From: Myxococcales bacterium
Lineage (GTDB): Bacteria > Myxococcota_A > Polyangia > Fen-1088
NCBI GenBank assembly: GCA_003142855.1
Contig: PLNW01000140.1
Coordinates: 1-62,467, forward strand
Length of the DNA: 62,467 bases
Direction of reading: 5' to 3'
Below, piece after piece: positions 16,325 through 24,515 of this stretch. How positions within the stretch are numbered: position 1 is the stretch's first letter; each line of letters starts with the position of its first letter. Below the pieces are notes generated by a model. That model was not told the origin of the DNA and made no database searches. It worked only from the letters and a program-made list of their open reading frames with translations. The position numbers and the translations under genes are program-made.

Positions 16325-16581
16325 CCGACGGAAAACAGCCCGAGTTGCGGCGAGGTCGGACGAAACATGATCAGCAAATACGCCTTCGGACAGGGCCTGT
16401 CGATCCCTCAGAGAGCTACCGGGATGCCCGTCACGAATCAAAGCCAGCGTAAGTGATCGATCTTGATCAGGTTTTCTTGTGGATAACTATTTTCACCCAA
16501 CGACGATTTCCTGCTGCGCCACCGGCTCGCGCCGCACGCCCTGCGCCGCCACCGAGCTACGCCACGGCCGAGGGGGTTTTT
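16325..16581. repeat. Long repeat R, copy 1 (direct; partner at 19100-19355)
   Basis: A 256-bp segment lying just downstream of the GH9 gene, almost identical (a few single-base differences, no gap seen) to copy 2 at 19100-19355 in the same orientation. A part shared with the inverted copy 3 extends to 16594. It contains TGTGGATAA (the reverse of the DnaA box TTATCCACA) at 16478-16486, five GATC within 100 bp, and a GC-rich imperfect hairpin at 16523-16558. No protein-coding frame of convincing quality is present. The repeat pair bounds the GH9 gene. Confidence 0.9.
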
Positions 16582-16625
16582 ACGAGTGAATCAACCTTGG
16601 TGAGGTCCGGTGGGACTGGCTTTCA

Positions 16626-16643
16626 CCGACAGACTCTAGCTAG
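16626..16643. repeat. 18-bp repeat, second copy
   Basis: Exact match to bases 6-23 of the window. It sits between repeat R copy 1 and the stop codon of the GH9 gene. In one frame it is the end of an open run (EVRWDWLSPTDSS-stop), so it may be the tail of a lost gene. Confidence 0.6.
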
Positions 16644-16686
16644 CCGGGACAGCGACTCTCCACCTGCTCTCACAGGGCGAACGGCT

Positions 16687-18960
16687 CTACTTCACGTACT
16701 TGGAAAGCAGGCGGATATAGGCGATTTGATAGCCGTTGTCGGGCTCGGAAATCGACCAGGTATCCATCGGCCAGTCGTCATTGATGTCCTTGTACGACTT
16801 CTCGGGCGGCTGATTCATGGGCGGCGACAACTGGACGCACAGGGCATTGCTCGCGGTTGAGCCGCACGAAGACGGACAGCAGCTGTCCCAGTTGTACTGG
16901 TAGGTGGGGCCGCCGATCAGATAACCGGGTGGCGGCCCATACTTGCTTACCCCCACCTGGCTCCAGTCCGTACCAGCGCCGAACCACGTATGCCAAATGC
17001 TATTAACCGATTTCTCGGCGCCAACATTGCCCATGTTGGTCAGCATGACCAGCTGCAAGGGATTGACACCGTGGAAGTAATGAACGAAGCGCTCGGCCGC
17101 GGTGGTCGCGTCGTTGTTGAGCGTCGAATCCACGCCGAAGGTAACCAACGCCGAGAAGATTAGGCCTTGGTTCGATTTGATTTGGTTGCTGCCCCAAGTG
17201 TACTGGTTCATGTACGCGCCGTAGCCGTCCTTGTTCGACTTGTACGCCGGCAGGTTGTCCGAGTAGGTAGTCATGCCCTTGGCGTAGCCGGTCTTGATGT
17301 CTTGCGCGACCGTCGAGGTCGCACCCGCCAGCGTCGCATAGGTCAAGGCCCCGTCGTAGTAGTAGTTGTCCCACGGGCCAACGTAGCTTCCCAACTGGCT
17401 TCCCGAGAAGTACATCGAGGCGTTGTAGTTCGCCTCAAAGAACGTCTTGTAGGTCGAGTCGCCCGTGGCATCGAAGAGGTAGGCGGCGGCCAACAGCTTC
17501 AGGCCTGGAAGGTGCGACGAGTCGACCTCTTGCTCGCCACCACCGAGATTGTGATCGGTGTTCCTGAACGTGACCGCCGGATTCGCGGTAGCCCAGGTGA
17601 AAGCCTTCACGGCGCGGCTCTGCAAGTCGGAGGCGTAAGTCGTGAGCTCGGGCTTGTTCAGCGACGTGCCGAGCGCTTTGTAGACTATCGCACCGTAGGC
17701 AAAGGCCGCCGCGCCGCTGAGCGAGGCTGATGTGCTCGCGGTGCCGTATGCACAGGCCGCTGTATAGGCTGACGGCAGTTTAGCGCCGGTGTAGGTCTTG
17801 TCGTAACCGACGATGCTAAGCACCGAACCGTCGTCGTTTTGCATTTTGATAAGCCAGTCCATGCCCCACGTCACTTCGTCGATGATGTCGGGGATACCGT
17901 TGCCCGATTCCGGAATGTTGTAATCATCGAAGAACGCCGCCGGGTTCTCGTTATACGACTGGAGCAATTGGATGAGGTAGCGGGCGTGCCAGTTGGTGTA
18001 CTTGTTGTAATCGCCCGCGTCCCACCAGCCTCCGGAAAGATCCTTCTTGACCGTCGCATCGTTGTAGGCCGGGCAGGTCTTGTCCTGCGGGAAACTGGCC
18101 GTGTCGGTCCAACCGTCGCCAGCATACTTCGCCTCTTTCGCGATGCCGGAGCGCTGATAGTAGAGCATGCGTATCGCGGCCTTCAAAACGTCGCGATAGA
18201 CCGTATCGCCCACCGTGAACACCGCCGAGCGAATCTTGGCGGTCTGGTCGACGACCACGTAGGTTCCCGGGGTATTGAGTTGGGTAAACGTGAACCACCA
18301 TGTCTTGTCGCCCGAGGCGCTCTGGTACTTGGTCCAGTCGATGCTGCCGCTCGTGCCCGTTGGCAGGGCAGACAGATCGCTACCGTCGGTTGCGCCGCTG
18401 TTCCACGCGGAAGGCGCGCCGGTGATCACGGTTTGGCCAGACACCGCGTCCAACACGGCGTACTGCGAGCCGGGGGCAAAGGTGCTCGGCGCATCGAAAC
18501 CGATCACCGGCTTGCGCAGCACCGCGAATTTTTCGGCCGCCGGTCGGTAGCCAAATTGGTCGACGACGATATTCGCGGATACCGGCATGTCCATCACATT
18601 CGTATTGAGCGTACCACCGGAGCCCGAGGTGCCCCCCGTCCCGGTCGTGCCACCACTGCTCGCGCCACCGTTGCGGCTCGTGCCGCCCGCGCTCGATGTT
18701 CCGCCGGAGCCGGCCCCGCCACTGCTCACGCCCCCGCTGCTACTCGTGCCGCCGGACGTTCCGCCGGAGCTGGCACCGCCACTGCTCGACGTACCGCCGC
18801 TGCCCGTTCCGCCGGTCGCACCGCCGGCATTGGTTCCGCCCTTCGAACTAGCTCCTCCACTTCCCTCGTTGTGGGCCGTTGAGGCCGAATCGGCGCAGCT
18901 GTAAAGAAGCAGTGCGGCAGTCGCCACGCCTGTGATGGTTCGTAGAGGGGACCGTTTCAT
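16687..18960 (-). CDS. GH9 cellulase lipoprotein with long Gly/Ser linker
   Basis: A 757-aa predicted endoglucanase. Start at ATG 18960, giving a lipoprotein signal with lipobox LYSC (Cys22). Residues of about 28-145 are a low-complexity Gly/Ser/Thr/Ala linker, followed by a cellulase N-terminal Ig-like domain (NIVVDQFGYRP onward) and the GH9 (alpha/alpha)6 barrel. The catalytic base motif GGWWDAGDYNKY is near residue 312, HYFHGVNPL lies in the substrate cleft, and the C-terminal WSISEPDNGYQ supplies the catalytic Glu near 738. It would cut cellulose by inversion at the cell surface. It is bounded by repeat R copies and transcribed opposite the GH5 gene. Confidence 0.93.
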   Translation of the reverse strand: MKRSPLRTITGVATAALLLYSCADSASTAHNEGSGGASSKGGTNAGGATGGTGSGGTSSSGGASSGGTSGGTSSSGGVSSGGAGSGGTSSAGGTSRNGGASSGGTTGTGGTSGSGGTLNTNVMDMPVSANIVVDQFGYRPAAEKFAVLRKPVIGFDAPSTFAPGSQYAVLDAVSGQTVITGAPSAWNSGATDGSDLSALPTGTSGSIDWTKYQSASGDKTWWFTFTQLNTPGTYVVVDQTAKIRSAVFTVGDTVYRDVLKAAIRMLYYQRSGIAKEAKYAGDGWTDTASFPQDKTCPAYNDATVKKDLSGGWWDAGDYNKYTNWHARYLIQLLQSYNENPAAFFDDYNIPESGNGIPDIIDEVTWGMDWLIKMQNDDGSVLSIVGYDKTYTGAKLPSAYTAACAYGTASTSASLSGAAAFAYGAIVYKALGTSLNKPELTTYASDLQSRAVKAFTWATANPAVTFRNTDHNLGGGEQEVDSSHLPGLKLLAAAYLFDATGDSTYKTFFEANYNASMYFSGSQLGSYVGPWDNYYYDGALTYATLAGATSTVAQDIKTGYAKGMTTYSDNLPAYKSNKDGYGAYMNQYTWGSNQIKSNQGLIFSALVTFGVDSTLNNDATTAAERFVHYFHGVNPLQLVMLTNMGNVGAEKSVNSIWHTWFGAGTDWSQVGVSKYGPPPGYLIGGPTYQYNWDSCCPSSCGSTASNALCVQLSPPMNQPPEKSYKDINDDWPMDTWSISEPDNGYQIAYIRLLSKYVK

Positions 18961-19099
18961 TTGATGACTCCGGGAAGACGCGTGTTCGTGCATTGGTGGG
19001 TAGATACAGAAAAGGACTTCAAACAATCCTTCATTCGCACAGCATAATCCATTCAAGCGCCATTTTGAATGCCTAACATAAAGAGTCACGTCGGCCTAG

Positions 19100-19355
19100 C
19101 CGACGGAAAACAGCCCGAGTTGCGGCGAGGTCGGACGAAACATGATCAGTAAATACGCCTTCGGACAGGGCCTGTCGATCCCTCAGAGAGCTACCGGGAT
19201 GCCCGTCACGAATCAAAGCCAGCGTAAGTGATCGATCTTGATCAGGTTTTCTTGTGGATAACTATTTTCACCCAACAACGATTTCCTGCTGCGCCACCGG
19301 CTCGCGCCGCACGCCCTGCGCCGCCGCCGAGCTACGCCACTGCCGAGGGGGTTTT
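19100..19355. repeat. Long repeat R, copy 2 (direct)
   Basis: Second near-identical copy of the 256-bp repeat, beginning about 140 bases upstream of the GH9 start. It keeps TGTGGATAA at 19253-19261 and the same cluster of GATC sites. Its right end, GGGGGTTTT, joins the 3' remnant of an outer-membrane protein gene, a different neighbour from that of copy 1, which shows that the repeat end is a junction. The next gene to the right is the GH5 cellulase. Confidence 0.9.
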
Positions 19356-19495
19356 GGGGCAACGCCACCGACTTCTCTCTCAAGTTGCATTCCGATGCAT
19401 CCAACAAGAATCCCATCCCTGTCGAGCCCGTGTCCGTCGGGGAAGTCGCACGGCGCTTTCCGTATTTGCGCATCTCCCTCGGCGTCGGTTTCTAG
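19352..19495 (+). pseudogene. 3' fragment of an outer-membrane barrel protein gene
   Basis: About 47 codons are open from the end of repeat R to TAG 19493-19495. The translation (FWGNATDFSLKLHSDASNK ... RRFPYLRISLGVGF) ends in a strand with a terminal Phe, the signature of outer-membrane beta-barrels, but there is no start codon or N-terminus. The repeat has replaced the rest of the gene. It may still be transcribed from the left but is not functional. Confidence 0.55.
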
Positions 19496-19670
19496 TCACG
19501 ACTGCTCGGGAAATGGCGGGCCAGCGCAGGTCGGCCCGCGGATCGCGTGCGCGAGGGCGTGAGCGTGCTCATGTGCGGTACGCGGAAGACGCTGGTCGCT
19601 CACGCTACCGCTGCCGCTCACGCGCGGGCAGCGATCCATGGTGCGGGCCGACAGCGGCGCGACCTGCAAC

Positions 19671-19699
19671 TTGACAAAAACCTGTTTGGACGATAACAG
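19671..19699 (+). promoter_or_regulatory. Possible sigma-70-type promoter of the GH5 gene
   Basis: TTGACA at 19671-19676 is followed after 17 bases by TAACAG at 19694-19699, a perfect -35 and a weak -10. The GH5 start ATG is 44 bases further on with AAAGG before it. This is a reading of consensus only; there is no expression evidence. Confidence 0.4.
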
Positions 19700-19742
19700 A
19701 CCCGGCGAGCGAGTACACTGAGACTCCACGAAAGGCTGCACC

Positions 19743-21301
19743 ATGAGGAACGACAAGGTTCTGCTGGGAATCGCGATCCTGGGCGCCGCCCTTGCTGGCG
19801 CTTGCTCGGACAACGGCACTGCAAAGCAAGGCAGTGGAGGATCCGGGGGTGGCGGCTCCGGGGCCTCAGGCACTGGAGGCGAACAGGCCACGGGCGGCAG
19901 CTCCTCCTTGGGTGGCGCGACGGCTGGCAGCTCGGCCAGCGGCGGTGCCGTGACCAGTGGTGGCAGCACCGGCAGCGGCGGCGCGACAGGCACGGCTGGT
20001 GCAACCGGTGTCGGTGGAAATGCCATGGGCGGCTCGATCGGCTCCGGCGGTACCGCTGCCACGGGCGGCGCGACTGGGGCCGCGGGCGGAACCACGAGCA
20101 GCACGGGCGGCGGGACCGGGGGCAGGGGCGGGACGACGGGCGGCACGACGGGTATGGCTGGAGCGACAGGCGGGACGATGGGCGGGACGACCGGCACGGG
20201 CAGAGCGACAGGCGGCGGAAGCGGGGGCCGAGGCGGCACGACGACGGGTGGCGCGACCGGCACGGGCGGAGCGACGGGCGGCACGACCGGGGCAGCGGCG
20301 GCACGACCGGGGGCCTGCCCGCTTTGCACGTAGAGGGCACTGCAATCAAGGATCCCAACGGCAAGACCATCGTCCTGCGCGGGACGGCTTTGATCGACAT
20401 CGGCTCGCTCTACGCCTACGGTGGCAATAGCTCTGCGGGAATCACGGCCCGAATCGACAAGATAGCCGCCGCCGGCCTGCAGGGCCACGTGATACGCGTG
20501 CCAGTCTATCCGAAGATCAACTACAACGCCGGATATCCAACTTGTTCGCCCTTGCCCTACCCGGTTGGCAGCGGCCCGAGTGCAAGCTGCACCCCCACCA
20601 CCCCGATGACCGCAGCCGACTATGTCAGCAAGGTTCTCAAGCCAGCGGTCGACTACGCCACCAGCAAGAACCTGTACGTCATCATCGACTTCCATCAGAT
20701 CGACAACGCCACCACAGGTACTTCGGCAGCCGATGCGACGACCTTCTGGACCGACGTCGCCCCGAAATTCGCGAGCTACAACAACGTCATCTACGAACCC
20801 TTCAACGAACCCATCGACAGCTCCGCATTGTGGGCCACTCTCAAGCCCGTGGTGCAGGGCTGGATCACGACCATCCGCGCGGGAGCCCCCAACAACATCA
20901 TCATCGTTCCATCCATGAGCTACGACCAACACCCGGGCGATGCCGCCAGCAATCCGCCGGGCACCAACTTGGTGTACACCGCGCACGTCTATCCTGGCAA
21001 TTGGAGCACGTCCTTCAAGTCACAGGTCGCCACAGCGGTGGCAAAGGCGCCGGTGTTTTTCACGGAGTGGGGGTACGAGCTCAACGGCAGCGACAGCAAT
21101 CTCAGTACCTCCAGCACGACCTGGGGAACCGATTTCGAGGCGTCGGTTGACGACTACGGCGCGAGCTGGACAGCGTGGGCCACCGACAACGCGTGGACAC
21201 CCAGTATGTTCTCGGACAGCGCCCTCACCTCACTCACCGCCTTTGGCACCGTGGTAAAGAATTGGCTGGCAGCCAAGGCAAGTTCCGACTGGGTCCAGTA
21301 G
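19743..21301 (+). pseudogene. GH5 cellulase lipoprotein gene, disrupted by a frameshift in the linker
   Basis: The gene starts at ATG 19743 with a lipoprotein signal (lipobox AGAC, Cys near residue 20) and a 170-residue Gly/Thr/Ser linker. In that frame translation ends at 20331-20333. The catalytic domain continues in another frame from about 20290 to the stop at 21301. The junction is a run of four G (20289-20292) in the first of two ACCGGGG-type units; the second has five G, and one more G in the first would restore a single 519-codon gene. The GH5 domain shows YEPFNEP (acid/base Glu) and VFFTEWGYEL (nucleophile Glu). It may be a decayed gene, an on/off switch by slippage, or a sequencing error. 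Confidence 0.85.
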
Positions 21302-21330
21302 GCAATCCAGAGAAGCAAGTAGGAGTCGTT

Positions 21331-21381
21331 CATGCGGAAATCGGTTCTGATTCTAGGCGCAGATCTAACCTTGATTCACTC
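21331..21381 (+). pseudogene. 5' fragment of a lipoprotein- or export-type gene cut by repeat R copy 3
   Basis: TAGGAG at 21319-21324 precedes an ATG at 21331 that opens MRKSVLILGADLTLI and then runs into the inverted repeat R copy and stops. The sequence is that of a signal-peptide start, but the rest of the gene is gone. It shows that the repeat joined a coding sequence here as well. Confidence 0.4.
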
Positions 21382-21483
21382 GTAAAAACCCCCTCGGCAG
21401 TGGCATAGCTCGGCGCCGGCGCAGGGCGTGCGGCGCGAGCCGGTGGCGCAGCAGGAAATCGTCGTTGGGTGAAAATAGTTATC
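21371..21483. repeat. Repeat R, copy 3 (inverted, partial)
   Basis: A 113-bp segment on the minus strand matching the right-hand part of copies 1 and 2, and sharing with copy 1 the extension TTTTTACGAGTGAATCAA. The DnaA-box portion is altered (GTTATCTGGG). It keeps the GC-rich imperfect hairpin. It closes the two-cellulase island on its right side; the left portion of R (about 150 bp) is missing. Confidence 0.85.
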
Positions 21484-21648
21484 TGGGTATAGGGGAGATA
21501 GTTTGGGTGTGTAGGTGTGCGTAGGTGACAAAATCTCTGTTATCGGCGGTTTGGCAGCTTCGATTCGGTGAAGGCAAAATGGCACTTCTTTCGCCTATGC
21601 TCCGCCTATGCTCGCCCTGCTGGCGCGACTGCGGTACGCTGCCGGCCG

Positions 21649-22551
21649 GTGAGACTAGGCAGTTTTCTCGACGCGAATTCCTTCCGGCGACATCGCCTGG
21701 CCTACACCTGCGCCGCAGGCATTGTTGTACTGGCGCTGGTCGAGACTGGCAACGCGCTGCTGGCGCCCCTGCGCGCGCCTACGGACCGGGATTGGCGCGC
21801 AGCCGCCGCCACGGTTCGCGCTGGCTATCGGCCGGGCGATCTCATTGTCGCCGCGCCGGCCTGGGCTGACCCGCTGCTGCGTCTGCACCTGGGCGATCTG
21901 ATTCCGCTGACCGTGGCCGGGCGACTCGACGCCGCCCGTTTTGGCCGCATCTGGGAGATCTCGCAACGAGGCGCGCGCGCTCCCGAAACCCAAGGCAGCC
22001 GCGTGGTGCAATCGCGCCGCCAGGGCGCGCTCACCTTGCGGCGCTACGAGCGGCCCGCGGCCCAGGTGTCGTTCGACTTCGTGGCCGAGTGGAACCGCGC
22101 CGCGGTTTCGCGCGTCGACGGCGGTGGCCGGGTGAGTTTGTGCTATCGGGCGCCCGACCGTTTCGAATGCCCGGATTCCCCGTCCCAGTCGCTCAAGCCC
22201 GAGTTGCTCGAGATCGACACCAGCCCGCACTTCGCCCTGTCCATACCGCTCGCTGGCCGCGCCACCACGGTCGTCGAATTTGATCGCGTTCCTCTGGGGC
22301 GCGAACTGGCGGTGGGGGCTGGGCTGCACAACGTGTGGCTGCGCAAGGCCGGCAGGGGAACCGTGAGCTTGCGCGTGCTGGTTCAGGGCCGCGAGCTGGG
22401 ACACATCGAGGCTGGCAGCATGACCGGCTGGACTCTGCGCAAATTCGACACCTCCGCGCTGGCCGGACAGTCGCAGAGCGTGCGCTTCGAGATCACCGTG
22501 AATGACCCCAACTCGCGCACTCTCGGATTCGCGGCGGAGGCGCGTAGTTGA
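21649..22551 (+). CDS. Membrane-anchored hypothetical protein of a glycosyltransferase operon
   Basis: About 300 aa from GTG 21649; an ATG at 21568 gives a longer frame with poor protein character. It has one N-terminal transmembrane helix (LAYTCAAGIVVLALVETGNALLAP) and then a periplasmic domain with a DRDWRAAAATVRAGYRPGDLIV segment typical of extracytoplasmic parts of GT39/83-like mannosyltransferase relatives. The C-terminal half is beta-rich, like a carbohydrate-binding sandwich. The stop overlaps the next ATG by one base (TGATG), so the gene is cotranslated with the GT39-type gene. No catalytic Asp-Glu loop is visible, so it may be an accessory subunit or a truncated transferase. Confidence 0.6.
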   Translation: MRLGSFLDANSFRRHRLAYTCAAGIVVLALVETGNALLAPLRAPTDRDWRAAAATVRAGYRPGDLIVAAPAWADPLLRLHLGDLIPLTVAGRLDAARFGRIWEISQRGARAPETQGSRVVQSRRQGALTLRRYERPAAQVSFDFVAEWNRAAVSRVDGGGRVSLCYRAPDRFECPDSPSQSLKPELLEIDTSPHFALSIPLAGRATTVVEFDRVPLGRELAVGAGLHNVWLRKAGRGTVSLRVLVQGRELGHIEAGSMTGWTLRKFDTSALAGQSQSVRFEITVNDPNSRTLGFAAEARS

Positions 22552-24515
22552 TGGAGGTCGGGCAGAAGACCCGCCGTCGGTGGGGGCGCCCGTGGATGGT
22601 GCCGCTGCTGCTGGCGATGGCAACCAGCGGCTGGATGCTGGCGGTGGAGGGTCGCCAGGGCTTGGCCCGGGACGAATCCCAGTACTTTCGCGCCGGCGAG
22701 CGCTACTGGGGCTGGTTCGAAGCGCTCGGGGATGCCGTGCGCGCGGGCAAGCCAGGGCAGGCTTTCTCGCGCAACGTGGTCGACAGTTTCTGGGGCGACA
22801 ACCACGAACACCCGCCCCTGATGAAGACCCTGTACGGCCTGTCGTGGCGTCTGTTCCATCGCTGCGACTGTACGGGGCCCAAACGGGGACTGCACCCCAT
22901 CGCGGTCCACAAACACCGCACCCTGCCCTTGTTCGCGCGCGAGTCGACTGCCTTTCGCTTTCCCGCCATCCTGCTGGCGGGGCTGGGCGTGGCCCTGGTT
23001 TACTGGTTCGCGCGCCGATGGATCGGGCCCTGGGCCGCCGCGGGCGCGGCCGTGCTTTCGGTCGCGCAGCCGCACTACTTCTTTCACGCCCAAATCTCGT
23101 GTTTCGATGTGCCCATCGCGGTCATGGCCTTGCTGGTGGCGCTGGCCTACTGGAAATCGCTGCGCGCGCCCCGCTGGGGCATTCTGTGCGGCGTCTTCTA
23201 TGGCTTGGCCCTGGCCACCAAGCACAACGCCTGGCTGATTCCGTGTTTCCTGCTGGTCCACTACCTGTGGATGCGAAGGGGGGATTTCTCTTCATGGGAA
23301 CCCTCAAAGGGTTCCCAGACCCTTCGGCCCCCCACCTGCCACCCCTCCCCGCTCGCTTCGCTCGGCCTCGCGCGATGGTGCGCCGCCGGCAAAGCCGGCG
23401 GGCTCCCCACGCGATTCCGTCTGCGCCCGCCGCGCGTCCCGCTGGCCTTCGTGTCCATGGCCACCTTGGGTCCCATCGTGCTCTTTGTGTTGTGGCCGTG
23501 GCTGTGGCACGCGCCGGTGCCGCGCGTGCGCGAGTGGATGCAACGACACGCGCAGCACGAGCACTACAACTTCGAGTACCTGGGCCGAAACTGGAATCTG
23601 CCCCCAGCGCCCGAGCAGACCGGTCGCTGGCTGCTGCGCGCGACCTTCCCGTTTGTATCGACGGCGTTCACCGTGCCGGTCACCACCTTGGCCCTGGCTG
23701 CGGCTGGCACGCTGGTGTTCGCCCGCCGACGCCGAAAGAAGGAGCCAGACGACCAACTTCCCATCATCAATTGCGAGCCGCCCGAGCCCGGGGCGCGCGC
23801 TTCCTGGCTGCGTCCCGGCGCAGACGTGGACCTCGCGCCCGGAATCTTTCTCGCGGTTCAGATTCTGGGGCCGCTTGGAACCTTGGCTCTTCCCGCGACG
23901 CCGATCTTCGGCGGGGTGAAGCACTTTCTGGCTGCCATGCCGTTTGTCGCCATTCTGGCTGGCGTGGGTCTGGCCTGGGTCACGCGCCAGGCAGCGTCGC
24001 TGGTCACTGCCGAGCGACTGCGGCGGGCCCTACCCGCGGCCCTGGCCGTGCTGCTGTGCCTGCCGGCGGTGGCTGAAACCCAACGCTCGCATCCTGACGG
24101 CACTGGCCACTACAATCTTCTGGCGGGCGGCTTCGCCGGTGGCGCTTCGCTGGGCATGAACCGGCAATTCTGGGGCTATTCCGTGCTGCCTCTGCTGCCC
24201 TGGATCAGGGCGCATCGGCCCCCGTCCAACCACATCTACTGGCATGATGTTCTTCACGACGCTGTCCTGATGTATGTTCGCGATGGCCGGCTGCCGGTGG
24301 GAATTGGCGATGTGGGGGTGGGCGAACCCTTGGTGGCGCAGGCCGATCTTGGTGTCGTCATCTTGGAAAAACATTTCGCAGTCTACGAGTACCTGCACTG
24401 GGAGGCCTATCAGACCACCCAGCCCGCCCAGGTGTACGCTCACGAGGGCGTGCCTTTCGTCGTCGTCTACCAGCGCAAGGCGCCTTCGCCACGCCAGGAG
24501 CCGTTGCCGCCATGA
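22551..24515 (+). CDS. GT39-family (ArnT/PMT-like) membrane glycosyltransferase with an in-frame palindromic insert
   Basis: A 654-aa polytopic membrane protein. The first periplasmic loop carries RDESQYF, the acidic catalytic motif of the GT-C fold, and HEHPPLMK follows, as in PMT/ArnT relatives. About ten transmembrane helices are predicted with a soluble C-terminal tail. Residues of about 247-288 encode a Pro/Arg/Ala-rich segment specified by a cluster of palindromes (see repeat at 23290-23415) and lie in a cytoplasmic loop. It probably transfers a sugar from a polyprenyl-phosphate donor to an envelope acceptor. It is the second gene of a three-gene operon with overlapping starts and stops. 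Confidence 0.8.
   Translation: MEVGQKTRRRWGRPWMVPLLLAMATSGWMLAVEGRQGLARDESQYFRAGERYWGWFEALGDAVRAGKPGQAFSRNVVDSFWGDNHEHPPLMKTLYGLSWRLFHRCDCTGPKRGLHPIAVHKHRTLPLFARESTAFRFPAILLAGLGVALVYWFARRWIGPWAAAGAAVLSVAQPHYFFHAQISCFDVPIAVMALLVALAYWKSLRAPRWGILCGVFYGLALATKHNAWLIPCFLLVHYLWMRRGDFSSWEPSKGSQTLRPPTCHPSPLASLGLARWCAAGKAGGLPTRFRLRPPRVPLAFVSMATLGPIVLFVLWPWLWHAPVPRVREWMQRHAQHEHYNFEYLGRNWNLPPAPEQTGRWLLRATFPFVSTAFTVPVTTLALAAAGTLVFARRRRKKEPDDQLPIINCEPPEPGARASWLRPGADVDLAPGIFLAVQILGPLGTLALPATPIFGGVKHFLAAMPFVAILAGVGLAWVTRQAASLVTAERLRRALPAALAVLLCLPAVAETQRSHPDGTGHYNLLAGGFAGGASLGMNRQFWGYSVLPLLPWIRAHRPPSNHIYWHDVLHDAVLMYVRDGRLPVGIGDVGVGEPLVAQADLGVVILEKHFAVYEYLHWEAYQTTQPAQVYAHEGVPFVVVYQRKAPSPRQEPLPP
23290..23415. 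repeat. Palindromic repeat cluster inserted in frame in the GT39 gene
   Basis: Two perfect hairpins lie within about 120 bases: GGGAACCC/GGGTTCCC at 23296-23316 (8-bp stem, 5-base loop) and CCGCCGGC/GCCGGCGG at 23383-23401 (3-base loop), with CGCTCGCTTCGCTCG between them. The segment has unusually repetitive composition and encodes an Arg/Pro/Ala-rich stretch that interrupts a transmembrane protein at a loop. This is the pattern of REP/RPE-type palindromic elements that insert into genes without breaking the frame. Confidence 0.65.

Noticed and set aside
16365..16490. Repeat R as the chromosomal replication origin
   Set aside because: One DnaA-like 9-mer per copy, no dnaA or dnaN gene nearby and two full copies; kept only as a speculative observation.
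19496..20986. A 496-aa minus-strand frame opposite the GH5 linker
   Set aside because: It is the mirror of a Gly/Ser/Thr-rich linker, which gives long Pro/Val-rich open frames; no start site, no fold.
16325..21483. Integron cassette array explanation for the repeat-bounded cellulases
   Set aside because: Genes lie in opposite orientations, copies differ in length, one is inverted, and no integrase or attC core GTTRRRY pair is visible.
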